A stretch of DNA of 64,000 nucleotides from Salinimicrobium sediminilitoris (lineage in GTDB: Bacteria > Bacteroidota > Bacteroidia > Flavobacteriales > Flavobacteriaceae). Each line of letters opens with the position of its first letter. The first letter of the stretch is position 1. Below the pieces are notes generated by a model. It was not told the origin of the DNA and ran no database searches. It worked only from the letters and a program-made list of their open reading frames with translations. Where the stretch lies: the NCBI RefSeq assembly GCF_020866905.1, contig NZ_JAIVCC010000013.1, positions 62,001 through 126,000 on the forward strand, given 5' to 3'. Of this stretch, positions 33,236 to 42,187 are shown in pieces. The translations under genes and the position numbers were made by a program.

Positions 33236-35035
33236 TTATAGCGTCTTATTTCTCTTTCTGTCGTTTTCTGTGAGATAGATCTTTCTAAGACGAATATGCT
33301 TTGGGGTAACCTCAACATATTCATCCTTTTGAATATATTCCAGTGCCTCTTCAAGAGAGAACTTTATAGCCGGAACTATCTTCGCCTTATCATCTGCCCC
33401 CGAAGAACGTACGTTGGAAAGCTTTTTGGTTTTTGTGATATTCACCACCATATCATCCTGGCGGGAGTTCTCTCCAATTACCTGACCTTCATAAATATCC
33501 TCTCCCGGATCAACAAAGAACTTTCCACGATCCTGAAGTTTATCTATAGAATAAGGAATAGCTTTTCCTTTTTCCATGGATACCAAAGAACCATTTTGAC
33601 GCTCTGGAATTCCTCCTTTAAGCGGCTGATATTCCTTGTAACGGTGTGCCATAATAGCTTCTCCCGCAGTAGCAGTAAGCAGTTGATTACGCAATCCAAT
33701 GATACCGCGTGAAGGGATCTGGAACTGGATGGTCATCCTGTCTCCTTTTCCTTCCATGCTCAACATTTCACCTTTTCTCATAGTCACCATCTCCACTGCT
33801 TTTCCTGAAACATCTTCAGGAAGGTCAATGGTTAATTCCTCAATAGGCTCACATTTCACTCCGTCGATCTCCTTGATGATCACCTGTGGCTGACCAATTT
33901 GAAGCTCATAGCCTTCACGACGCATGGTTTCAATTAATACAGATAAATGAAGTACACCACGACCAAACACCATAAATTTATCGGCACTGTCGGTCTCCTC
34001 AACTCTAAGGGCAAGGTTTTTCTCAAGCTCCTTCATCAGGCGTTCCTTGATGTGTCTCGAGGTAACGAATTTTCCGTCTTTTCCAAAGAAAGGCGAATCG
34101 TTGATGGTGAACAACATGCTCATTGTTGGCTCATCAATAGCGATTGTTTTAAGTCCTTCAGGATTTTCAATATCGGCAACTGTGTCTCCAATTTCAAAAC
34201 CTTCAAGCCCCACAATAGCACAAATATCTCCTGCAGTTACTTCTTCTATCTTTCTACGGCCAAGGCCTTCAAAAGTATGTAATTCTTTAATTTTAGTTTT
34301 CTTGATGCTGCCATCTCTCTTCACAAGCGCAACCTGCATCCCTTCTTTCAAGGTACCGCGTTGCAGACGACCAATTGCGATCCTTCCTGTAAAAGAAGAA
34401 AAGTCAAGAGAGGTGATCAACATTTGTGGAGATCCTTCTTCAGTTTTTGGTGAAGGAATATGCTCAATAACCATGTCAAGCAAAGGCTCAATGTTTTTAG
34501 TCTCATTTCTCCAGTCGTCACTCATCCAGTTATTCTTGGCTGAACCATAGACTGAAGGAAAATCAAGCTGCCATTCTTCTGCACCTAATTCAAACATCAA
34601 GTCGAAAACTTTCTCATGCACTTCCTCGGGAGTACAGTTCTCTTTATCAACTTTATTGATTACCACACAAGGTTTCAATCCAAGGTCAATAGCTTTTTGA
34701 AGTACAAAACGCGTTTGCGGCATTGGACCTTCAAAGGCATCTACCAAAAGCAGAACACCATCGGCCATGTTCAACACCCTTTCAACTTCTCCCCCAAAGT
34801 CGGCGTGACCTGGGGTATCGATGATGTTGATCTTTGTTCCTTTATAAACTACGGAAACATTCTTAGAGGTAATGGTAATTCCACGCTCCCTTTCAAGATC
34901 ATTGTTGTCAAGGATAAGATCCCCGGTGTTTTCGTTTTCCCTGAATAGCTGACAATGGTACATTATTTTATCTACCAGAGTAGTTTTTCCGTGGTCAACG
35001 TGTGCGATAATCGCGATATTCTTAATAGCTGTCAT
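33236..35035 (-). CDS. typA: Ribosome-binding GTPase TypA/BipA
   Basis: This 599-residue translational GTPase is related to EF-G and acts in 50S assembly and stress adaptation. The G1 motif is [16 protein letters not shown] (residues 8-23), G3 is [15 protein letters not shown], and G4 is VVINKVDKE. The BipA-specific C-terminal domain is present ([35 protein letters not shown]). It has its own promoter and terminator and stands alone. Confidence 0.96.
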   Translation of the reverse strand: MTAIKNIAIIAHVDHGKTTLVDKIMYHCQLFRENENTGDLILDNNDLERERGITITSKNVSVVYKGTKINIIDTPGHADFGGEVERVLNMADGVLLLVDAFEGPMPQTRFVLQKAIDLGLKPCVVINKVDKENCTPEEVHEKVFDLMFELGAEEWQLDFPSVYGSAKNNWMSDDWRNETKNIEPLLDMVIEHIPSPKTEEGSPQMLITSLDFSSFTGRIAIGRLQRGTLKEGMQVALVKRDGSIKKTKIKELHTFEGLGRRKIEEVTAGDICAIVGLEGFEIGDTVADIENPEGLKTIAIDEPTMSMLFTINDSPFFGKDGKFVTSRHIKERLMKELEKNLALRVEETDSADKFMVFGRGVLHLSVLIETMRREGYELQIGQPQVIIKEIDGVKCEPIEELTIDLPEDVSGKAVEMVTMRKGEMLSMEGKGDRMTIQFQIPSRGIIGLRNQLLTATAGEAIMAHRYKEYQPLKGGIPERQNGSLVSMEKGKAIPYSIDKLQDRGKFFVDPGEDIYEGQVIGENSRQDDMVVNITKTKKLSNVRSSGADDKAKIVPAIKFSLEEALEYIQKDEYVEVTPKHIRLRKIYLTENDRKRNKTL

Positions 35036-35340
35036 ATAAACGCCTGATTTTTAAAGGCTGCAAAGGTACGTTTATTTTTTCCATAAAAAACACTGCGTAA
35101 GAGAATAAAATATTTATTTGTATTTATGGTAATAATTTGATTAACAGCAGCTTGTAAACCAAGTACTATTTACAGGTTCTTCGGAAAGATATAGAACTGA
35201 AAAATTTATTTGGTAACTTCTGGAGAGGCTGAGCATTATCATATTTTATAAGTCTTAAATTCCTTTTGACCTTAAAATTTCGTAACTTTAAGTCATTCAA
35301 TTTCAGTATATTAAACGGTAATTATTTGAATACATCGGCT
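35036..35340. other. Divergent intergenic region typA / NTF2-like gene
   Basis: These 305 bp carry the typA -7 element and, probably, the promoter of the plus-strand gene, although no clear TAnnTTTG was found for the latter. The frame of the plus-strand gene is open upstream to 35266 but lacks a signal-peptide-like start there, so 35341 is preferred. Nothing else is seen. Confidence 0.5.
35061..35068 (-). promoter_or_regulatory. typA -7 element
   Basis: TACCTTTG on the minus strand lies 25 bp upstream of the typA ATG and matches TAnnTTTG. Confidence 0.55.
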
Positions 35341-35928
35341 ATGAAAAGGAGAAACATATTCACCAGTAATGTATTATTTATACTTCTATGTTGCCTTACA
35401 GGTGCATTGGGAATACAACCGGCCATGGCACAGGTAGACGGGCAGGTAAGCCTGGATTTTCCCGCTGAAGATAAATTAATGGAAGTGGCCCATGAAACAG
35501 TTAAGGCTTACGAAATGGGAAACTGGGAAGCACTTAGAAGAAATGCAACTAAAGATGCACGATTTTATAATCTCGGCAGTTATGACAGCTTAAATCTGGA
35601 CCAAACCATAGAGTATTGGACCGAGGGTCGAAAGATCGCCAGTCCGGTTCTTTCTGAAGACGGGGTATGGCTTGCAGTAGCCGTTCCTCAAGGCCCTCGG
35701 GAAGGAAATTGGATCCTACACTGGGGAACAAATACCTTGAGCTATCCTACAGGTGAAACTATAACCTTTCCCTATCACGTCGCCATCAAATTTCGTGATG
35801 AAAATGTGAGCCAGATACATTTTTACTATGACAATAACAGGATCATAAGAGCTTTAGGCTATGAAATCCATCCTCCTTTTAAGGAGGAAAAGAATAATTT
35901 CCTCGAAGGTTATGATGGTAAACAGTAG
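35341..35928 (+). CDS. Secreted NTF2/SnoaL-like protein
   Basis: This is a 195-residue protein. The chosen start at 35341 gives a good signal peptide (MKRRNIFTSNVLFILLCCL then ALGIQPAMAQ). The mature part resembles the cone-shaped NTF2 fold used by SnoaL-like enzymes and carriers (MEVAHETVKAYEMGNWEALRRNATKDARFYNLG, FPYHVAIKFRDENVSQIHFYYDNNRI). The ligand or reaction is unknown. It stands just upstream of kdsA but has a 60-bp gap with a promoter element in it. Confidence 0.72.
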   Translation: MKRRNIFTSNVLFILLCCLTGALGIQPAMAQVDGQVSLDFPAEDKLMEVAHETVKAYEMGNWEALRRNATKDARFYNLGSYDSLNLDQTIEYWTEGRKIASPVLSEDGVWLAVAVPQGPREGNWILHWGTNTLSYPTGETITFPYHVAIKFRDENVSQIHFYYDNNRIIRALGYEIHPPFKEEKNNFLEGYDGKQ

Positions 35929-35965
35929 GAATGATTGATTTCAATATTAAAAACTTCAAAAAAGG

Positions 35966-35973
35966 TATCTTTG
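35966..35973 (+). promoter_or_regulatory. kdsA -7 element
   Basis: TATCTTTG lies 15 bp upstream of the kdsA ATG and matches TAnnTTTG. Confidence 0.5.
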
Positions 35974-35988
35974 CAGTAAATTTATTTT

Positions 35989-36807
35989 ATGCAACTCAAC
36001 AAGATACCACAGATAAAGCACACAGATTCCAACAATTTCTTTTTGCTGGCCGGCCCCTGTGCCATTGAAGGCGAAGAGATGGCATTAAGAATCGCTGAAA
36101 CAATTTTAAAGATTACCGATAAGCTACAGATCCCTTTTATCTTTAAAGGATCGTATAAAAAAGCAAACCGAAGCAGGGTTGACAGCTTCACGGGAATTGG
36201 AGATGAAAAGGCTTTAAAAATTCTTCGAAAGGTTTCTGAAACTTTCCACATCCCAACGGTAACCGACATTCACGAGAGAGAAGATGCCACCCTGGCAGCA
36301 GAATATGTGGATGTACTACAAATTCCTGCATTTTTAGTGCGGCAAACAGACCTTGTGGTCGCAGCCGCCGAAACCGGAAAAGTAGTCAATCTCAAAAAAG
36401 GACAATTCATGAGTCCCGAAAGCATGAAACATGCCGTGACCAAAGTTACCGACAGCAATAATGAGCAGGTAATGGTGACCGACCGTGGGACTATGTTTGG
36501 TTATCACGATATGATAGTCGACTTCCGCGGAATTCCAACCATGCGCGAATTTGCACCTACAGTTCTGGATGTCACCCATTCCCTGCAACAGCCCAACCAA
36601 AGCAGCGGAGTCACCGGTGGAAGACCAGATATGATAGAAACCATCGCCCGTGCCGGGATAGCAACAGGAGCCGATGGATTGTTTATTGAAACCCACTTCG
36701 ATCCCGCAAATGCGAAAAGCGACGGTGCCAATATGCTCGATATTCAGTATTTGGAAAAATTGCTGAGCAACCTAACTGCAATAAGGAAAACAATAAATTC
36801 ATTTTAA
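35989..36807 (+). CDS. kdsA: 3-deoxy-8-phosphooctulonate synthase
   Basis: KdsA condenses phosphoenolpyruvate with arabinose 5-phosphate to Kdo 8-phosphate for lipopolysaccharide. The 272-residue protein has the family marks LLAGPCAIEGEEMALRIAE, FKGSYKKANRSRVDSFTGIG, PTVTDIHE, QIPAFLVRQTDLV, VNLKKGQFMSPE and VTDRGTMFGYHDMIVDFRG. Length is normal. The metal-dependent type is not certain, because the asparagine/cysteine position was not checked against structures. Confidence 0.96.
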   Translation: MQLNKIPQIKHTDSNNFFLLAGPCAIEGEEMALRIAETILKITDKLQIPFIFKGSYKKANRSRVDSFTGIGDEKALKILRKVSETFHIPTVTDIHEREDATLAAEYVDVLQIPAFLVRQTDLVVAAAETGKVVNLKKGQFMSPESMKHAVTKVTDSNNEQVMVTDRGTMFGYHDMIVDFRGIPTMREFAPTVLDVTHSLQQPNQSSGVTGGRPDMIETIARAGIATGADGLFIETHFDPANAKSDGANMLDIQYLEKLLSNLTAIRKTINSF

Positions 36808-36852
36808 AAATTTGTGACTCGGTTGCAAATCCGCGCCAACAGATAAGATATT

Positions 36853-36885
36853 AGACCTAAGAGATTTCAAAAATCTGTGAGGTCT
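36853..36885. repeat. REP-like palindrome after kdsA
   Basis: AGACCT...AGATTT caa AAATCT...AGGTCT gives two nested 6-bp perfect stems separated by 3-nt internal bulges. It looks like a member of the short palindromic intergenic repeats of Flavobacteria and is comparable in size to 32746-32780. Confidence 0.55.
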
Positions 36886-36944
36886 ATTTATTTTAGGTCC
36901 TAAAAATCCTCCAACAGCCAACGCAGGCGTGGCCAGAAAATGCA

Positions 36945-36976
36945 AAAACCCCGCTTCTTTATGGAAGCGGGGTTTT
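36945..36976. terminator. Bidirectional terminator between kdsA and the ribonucleotide reductase
   Basis: A 13-bp perfect stem (AAAACCCCGCTTC and its complement) with a 6-nt loop ends in T4 on either strand. Confidence 0.85.
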
Positions 36977-36999
36977 CTGTTTATTGGGGGCAAAAAATT

Positions 37000-39558
37000 C
37001 TATCCACACTTGGAGTAACCACAGCTCTTACAAACCAGGCATCCTTCAGAAAATATAATTCCTTCGGGATCACCACATTCGCCACAGGTTTTGTCGGCGG
37101 CAGGCGTACCATCGGGCACGAACTGCTTAAGGGCACGTACAACACCCGCTTTCCAGGTATTGATACTTTCGTCAAGCAAGTTCAGGTTATTGATAAGATC
37201 AACTACGTATGGAATTGGCATTCCGTGGCGGAGTACTCCTGAGATCAATTTGGCGTAGTTCCAGTATTCTTCGTTAAAGGATCTTGACAAACCTTCAATA
37301 GTCACTTTATATCCATGCTTATCACAGAACTGGAAATCATATCTGGACTTACCATCCTCATCACGATTTTTGATCACATATCCTTTCTCTACCCAGGTTG
37401 GAAGGTTAAATACATCTTCCATTTTTCCGGTGAAGATCTCGTAAGGACGGTCATTGAGAATACCTACTACCGCAAGCCATTTCTCCTTTTCGTTGTTGAA
37501 TCGGATAATTTTTGACTCCAGTTTCTTCGGACGTTTTGGCGCATAAGTTTCTGCAAATACATTTTGAGCTGCTTCTGCACTCTTGTCCTTCTTATCATCT
37601 GAAGAGACAAGAATTCCGCTACGCGAACCATCGCGATAAACAGTAATACCTTTTAGACCTTGTTTCCACGATTCAATGTATATATCGCTTACCTTCTCCT
37701 GGCTCACATCTGTCGCCAGGTTAATAGTAGAACTAATAGAGTGCGTGGTATATTTTTGTACAAGCGCCTGCATCTCTACACGCTTTTGCCAATTAATTTC
37801 TGAAGCAGTTGCTCCTGCATAAGGACTTTGCTCAATAGCATCTTTCCCAGAAGCTGCCATCCATGTCTTCACCTTAGGATGATACACAGTAAATTCTTCA
37901 AAAGCATCTCCTGTATCATCAACAAAGGCCACTTTGGCATTTGCTCCGGAAGCGTTTACTTTTCTTCTTCTTTTATAAGACAACATAAATACCGGCTCAA
38001 TTCCCGAAGAGGTTTGGGCAAGCATACTTAAACTTCCTGTTGGAGCAACAGTACTAATAGAGATATTCCTTCTTCCATGCTGCATCATGCGACTGTAAAG
38101 ATCGGGGAACTCTCTCTTCATCATTTGAACAAAGTCTGACTGCTCTTCGATAGCAGGATCGAAAACCTTAAATGGTTCCCTGGTGATGGCCATATCAATA
38201 CTACTGTCGAATTCTCCTTTAAGTTTGGTCTGCATGATCTTATCAACCACTTCAAGAGCCTCGTCTGTATCGAATTTCACGCCAAGGGCAGCAACAGCAT
38301 CGGCAAGGGCAGTAAAGCCAAGGCCGGTACGTCTTCCTGTTTTACCATTTTCTGCAAGTAATTTCCAGGTGTCGATCTCATTTTTCTTAATGAAATCGGG
38401 CTCCTCATCCTTATCTATCTTCGCAAGGATCTTTTCTACAGCTTCAAGTTCAAGATCTACAAGGTCATCCATCAACCGCTGAGTTTCATAAATTACTTTA
38501 TAGAATTTGTCGTGGTTGAAAGAGGCATTTTCTGTAAATGGATTATCAACGAAATTATAAAGATTTACTGCAATTAAACGGCATGAATCCCCTCCCTGCA
38601 TTGCAATTTCAGAACAAGGGTTGGTGGAACTGTTCTTAAAGCCGGGGTAAAAAGATGATGTTGAATAAGTATGTTGTTTATCCCAGAAAATTAGACCGGG
38701 CTCTGCTGTATTGTGTGCACATTGAATAATGGTATCCCATAATTCTTTGGCACGAACAACTTTCGTGTACTTAGGATTTGGACTGTCGATTGGCCAGCGT
38801 AAGGTAAAATCGGCATCCTCGGTAACGGCTTGCATGAACTCATCTGTTAGACGCAAAGAGATGTTCGCACCAGTTACCTTTTTAAGGTCCTGTTTTATGG
38901 TAATAAAATCCTCAACATCGGGATGAGAAATATCTATTGTCAGCATTAATGCTCCCCTTCGGCCGTTTTGGGCAACTTCCCTGGTGGTGTTTGAAAACCT
39001 TTCCATGAAAGAAACAGCTCCTGTTGTTGTTCCCGCAGAATTTGATACCAGTGCATTTTTAGGACGAAGACCCGAAAGATCAACTCCTACCCCACATCTC
39101 CTTTTAAACAATTGTACCAGTTGTTGATCTGTATGAAGGATTCCACCGTAAGAATCATAAACCGGCGGCACAACCACACAATTAGAAAGGGATGCTATCA
39201 TTTGATCATTACCAAGGGCTGCCATGACACTACCCTGGGGAATGCTGTATTTAAAATCTTTAAAGAGTTGAAATATTCTCTCTTCACTTAAAAATTCTCT
39301 TGACTTACCGTATTCAGACAGGTTTTCTTTTCCCGCTGCACGATCGGAATATTTCGCCTCCATCCTGGCAAATTCTTTTGCCATTCGCCGGTGCATATCT
39401 TCGGGAGTTAGTTCAAGAAACTTTCCGTTTCTGTCTTTTACTGCATACTTATTTATCCAGGTAGTGGCTGCGAGCTCGTCATTTTTAAAATATTTTAAAC
39501 ATGCTTGCAGTACTTCATCGTACGTATAAGTCTGGGTGCTAAATAATTCTTCAACCAT
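37000..39558 (-). CDS. nrdJ: Adenosylcobalamin-dependent (class II) ribonucleotide reductase
   Basis: This 852-residue enzyme makes deoxyribonucleotides with a B12-derived radical and needs no oxygen. Class II/alpha-barrel marks include SLSNCVVVPPVYDSYGGI, RCGVGVDLSGLRP, NPCSEIAMQGGDSC (active-site cysteine region) and NISISTVAPTGSLSMLA. The C-terminus carries a zinc-ribbon-like tail (TCGECGDPEGII, CLVCKSCGYSKCG). It stands alone, and no cobalamin riboswitch was recognised in the 308-bp leader region. Confidence 0.93.
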   Translation of the reverse strand: MVEELFSTQTYTYDEVLQACLKYFKNDELAATTWINKYAVKDRNGKFLELTPEDMHRRMAKEFARMEAKYSDRAAGKENLSEYGKSREFLSEERIFQLFKDFKYSIPQGSVMAALGNDQMIASLSNCVVVPPVYDSYGGILHTDQQLVQLFKRRCGVGVDLSGLRPKNALVSNSAGTTTGAVSFMERFSNTTREVAQNGRRGALMLTIDISHPDVEDFITIKQDLKKVTGANISLRLTDEFMQAVTEDADFTLRWPIDSPNPKYTKVVRAKELWDTIIQCAHNTAEPGLIFWDKQHTYSTSSFYPGFKNSSTNPCSEIAMQGGDSCRLIAVNLYNFVDNPFTENASFNHDKFYKVIYETQRLMDDLVDLELEAVEKILAKIDKDEEPDFIKKNEIDTWKLLAENGKTGRRTGLGFTALADAVAALGVKFDTDEALEVVDKIMQTKLKGEFDSSIDMAITREPFKVFDPAIEEQSDFVQMMKREFPDLYSRMMQHGRRNISISTVAPTGSLSMLAQTSSGIEPVFMLSYKRRRKVNASGANAKVAFVDDTGDAFEEFTVYHPKVKTWMAASGKDAIEQSPYAGATASEINWQKRVEMQALVQKYTTHSISSTINLATDVSQEKVSDIYIESWKQGLKGITVYRDGSRSGILVSSDDKKDKSAEAAQNVFAETYAPKRPKKLESKIIRFNNEKEKWLAVVGILNDRPYEIFTGKMEDVFNLPTWVEKGYVIKNRDEDGKSRYDFQFCDKHGYKVTIEGLSRSFNEEYWNYAKLISGVLRHGMPIPYVVDLINNLNLLDESINTWKAGVVRALKQFVPDGTPAADKTCGECGDPEGIIFSEGCLVCKSCGYSKCG

Positions 39559-39866
39559 GGCATTTGTTTTTGTTTTAACTTGAAAGAGGGATAAAGTTAT
39601 TTTAATTCTTGAGTTTTCAATTAGGAGGTTTAGCTTTCTTATTAACTAAACACTGTTGAAAAAAAATTCAACTTTTTTTCTGAAAAACGGCATTTGCTTT
39701 CAGCCCTTGCTACTCCTTAATTTCCAGAATTTTCTTCTACACTTTTCGGACCAAATAAATATTAACAACATCCCAAATATTTTTCTAAACTCTTGTTAAG
39801 TGACTGTGGCATAAGTCCTTTTTATTCTAACTTCCAATACTAACTTTCTTAAAAAACCAATAAATT
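39559..39866. other. Divergent A/T-rich intergenic region, no gene
   Basis: These 308 bp lie between nrdJ and the mechanosensitive-channel-like gene and must hold both promoters. I see no TAnnTTTG with good spacing, no cobalamin riboswitch core and no small gene. Confidence 0.4.
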
Positions 39867-41294
39867 ATGGAAACGCAACTGGAAAACATTGGTGATAGAA
39901 TTGCCAATTTCTTACCCGATTTGCTGGGAGCCTTACTTGTCATCTTAATAGGCTGGCTCATTGCTAAAGGGATCAAAACATTAGTAGTAAAACTCCTTCG
40001 GAAGACCACCTGGGATGAACGCCTTTTTGGGAGGGATAATATTGAGGACACCAATGTCTTTGTAGGTAATATCTTTTATTACCTTATTATGATCATCGTC
40101 CTGTTGATCGCCCTGGAGGTTCTTGGAATTAGTGAAGTGCTCACACCTCTTGAAAATATGCTCAATGAGTTCCTCATGTTCATTCCAAACCTTATTGGAG
40201 CACTGCTCATAGGTTTTATTGGTTATGTGCTTGCAAAATTCGTCTCCAATCTTATAAACATTGGTGGAGGATTGCTGGACCGGTGGGTAGATAAAACAGG
40301 ATTTAAGGATACAGATAAGCTCGTGAACATTATACGTAAGATCGTTTTCATAGTGATTTTCATTCCATTCCTTATTCAAGCCTTTAACACACTTCAACTG
40401 GATGCCATCTCAGAACCTGCGAACGATATCCTTTATGGCTTTACCGAGCTTATTGGAGAGATCGTAATTGCAGCGCTTATCCTTGTTGTTTTTATTTGGG
40501 GAGGGAAATATCTGGCCAACTTCCTTGAAGATCTGTTCAAAAGTATGGGACTCGACCAAACTGCTGAAAAGATCCAGATCCACAATATGATTGGAGCGGG
40601 ACAGTCTTTATCAAAACTTGTGGCAAACCTTATATATTTCTTCCTGGTTTTCTTCGGAATTATTACAGCTGTCGAGATCCTTGGACTTTCCAGACTCACA
40701 GAAATTCTCCATCAAATCCTGGAGGTCACAGGTCAAATTTTATTCGGGCTGGTAATTCTTGCCATAGGTAACTATATTTCCCTGTTGATCTACAACACTA
40801 TGACGCGGTCTAGCAAAAACCATTTTATCGCGGGTGTGGTAAGATGGGCTTCGCTTGCCTTATTCATTGCGATAGCTTTACGCACCATGGGAATCGCCAA
40901 TGAAATCGTAGAGCTTGCCTTCGGATTGGTACTTGGTGCCATTGCAGTAGCAGTAGCTTTAAGTTATGGTCTTGGAGGCCGTGAGGCAGCAGGAGAACAT
41001 TTTAAGGATATCATTCAGAAGTTTAGAACAGAAGCTGCTGATGCCAAAGATCCAAACAAAGAAAACCCCGATGTTCGCAATACCGGAAGAAATTTTCCGC
41101 CTAAAGGTACCGGAGCCGGAAATGCGAGTACTCCTAACACACCTGGAGGTACAGGAAATAAACCGGCAGATCCAAATCCTCCACGATCGGGGAACACAGG
41201 AGGACCGAATCTAAACAAAGATAATCCGTCGAGGGATTCAGATAAAAATGGTCCTGCGGGAGCGGGCCCGAATAAACCGATCAATCCCACCTAG
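39867..41294 (+). CDS. Mechanosensitive-channel-like membrane protein with TM_helix repeats
   Basis: This 475-residue membrane protein has about eight to ten hydrophobic segments arranged as repeated units containing G-(Y/W)-L-I/L-A-K/N (LLGALLVILIGWLIAKGIKTLV, LIGALLIGFIGYVLAKFVSNLI, ILFGLVILAIGNYISLLIY). This is the TM_helix repeat seen in CmpX and related MscS-linked proteins. The final 90 residues are hydrophilic and rich in Gly, Pro and Asn (GTGAGNASTPNTPGGTGNKP), probably a flexible cytoplasmic or periplasmic tail. The beta-domain of classical MscS is not evident, so channel activity is inferred. Confidence 0.72.
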   Translation: METQLENIGDRIANFLPDLLGALLVILIGWLIAKGIKTLVVKLLRKTTWDERLFGRDNIEDTNVFVGNIFYYLIMIIVLLIALEVLGISEVLTPLENMLNEFLMFIPNLIGALLIGFIGYVLAKFVSNLINIGGGLLDRWVDKTGFKDTDKLVNIIRKIVFIVIFIPFLIQAFNTLQLDAISEPANDILYGFTELIGEIVIAALILVVFIWGGKYLANFLEDLFKSMGLDQTAEKIQIHNMIGAGQSLSKLVANLIYFFLVFFGIITAVEILGLSRLTEILHQILEVTGQILFGLVILAIGNYISLLIYNTMTRSSKNHFIAGVVRWASLALFIAIALRTMGIANEIVELAFGLVLGAIAVAVALSYGLGGREAAGEHFKDIIQKFRTEAADAKDPNKENPDVRNTGRNFPPKGTGAGNASTPNTPGGTGNKPADPNPPRSGNTGGPNLNKDNPSRDSDKNGPAGAGPNKPINPT

Positions 41295-41311
41295 GATTGG
41301 TTGAAAATGTA

Positions 41312-41340
41312 AAGCCACGCAAATGCGTGGCTTTTTTTTT
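41312..41340 (+). terminator. Intrinsic terminator of the mechanosensitive-channel-like gene
   Basis: AAGCCACGC and GCGTGGCTT form a 9-bp stem with a 4-nt loop, followed by nine T residues, 17 bp after the stop. Confidence 0.88.
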
Positions 41341-41356
41341 GTTATTAGTTGAAGCT

Positions 41357-42187
41357 TTATGGCAACTCAAGCTGTACAAGCACCGGAAGATGATCTGAAG
41401 GATATTTCAAATCTTTTGAATCACTTAGAACTCCATACTTCTTTACATCAATTTCTCCTGAAGTGAAAATATAATCAATGCGCCGGGTTACCGGCGAAAA
41501 AAAATCATAGCCGTTAAAAGTACCTTCGGGACCAAAAACAACTTCAGCTTCATTTTTTGAGTCCTTATAATGGGTTGTGAGAAATTCTATTTCTCCAGTT
41601 TCGGGTTCAAGATTCAAATCTCCCATTAAGATCATTGGCCTTTCCTCCTGGTTAATTTCTTTTATCCTACGATGAATCAATTTCACACTTTCTGCCCTTG
41701 CGGCTTCACCCTTGTGATCAAAATGAGTATTAAAAACCCAAAACTCCTTCCCCGTTTCCTTTTCTTTGAGTAATCCATAGGTGCACACCCTAGGATAGTC
41801 TGCATCCCAACCTTTACCCGGCTTTTCTGGTGTTGTAGAAAGCCAGAAGGTACCGTCTTTCAGGAGTTCGAATTTGTTGGTTTTAAAAAATATGGCGCTA
41901 AATTCCCCTTTTTGATCCCCATCGTCGCGACCTTTTCCAAAATATTCGTAGCCTGAAAGTTCATCCTTCAGAAATTCCAGCTGACTGTGCAATGCTTCCT
42001 GAACTCCAAAGATATTCGGCTCGTAAAATTTTAGTTGTCCGGCGAGATGATCCTTCCTAAGAGACCAGCTGTTCCTGCCGTCATCCTCGTTAGCATATTT
42101 AATATTATAACTCATCACGGTGAGCTGAGCTTTAGCCGGGAGCATTGTAAACATTAAAACCATAAAACTTATAATCTCTCTTTTCAT
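41357..42187 (-). CDS. Endonuclease/exonuclease/phosphatase family protein, secreted
   Basis: This 276-residue hydrolase of the DNase I-like fold has a signal peptide (MVLMFTMLPAKAQ). Catalytic motifs are SYNIKYAN, GVQEALHSQ (metal glutamate), NTHFDHKGEAAR, MGDLNLEPETGE and the closing SDHLPVLV (Asp-His). It may cleave phosphodiester or phosphate groups outside the cytoplasm. The start overlaps the stop of the upstream dehydrogenase gene by four bases, so the two are cotranscribed. Confidence 0.87.
   Translation of the reverse strand: MKREIISFMVLMFTMLPAKAQLTVMSYNIKYANEDDGRNSWSLRKDHLAGQLKFYEPNIFGVQEALHSQLEFLKDELSGYEYFGKGRDDGDQKGEFSAIFFKTNKFELLKDGTFWLSTTPEKPGKGWDADYPRVCTYGLLKEKETGKEFWVFNTHFDHKGEAARAESVKLIHRRIKEINQEERPMILMGDLNLEPETGEIEFLTTHYKDSKNEAEVVFGPEGTFNGYDFFSPVTRRIDYIFTSGEIDVKKYGVLSDSKDLKYPSDHLPVLVQLELP

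Noticed and set aside
39559-39866. Cobalamin riboswitch for nrdJ
   Set aside because: No B12-box-like core or matching arms could be seen by eye; a covariance search would be decisive.
41015-41290. Gly/Pro-rich minus-strand frame at the end of the mechanosensitive-channel-like gene
   Set aside because: It is the reverse reading of the Gly/Pro/Asn-rich tail; the compositional bias explains the open frame.
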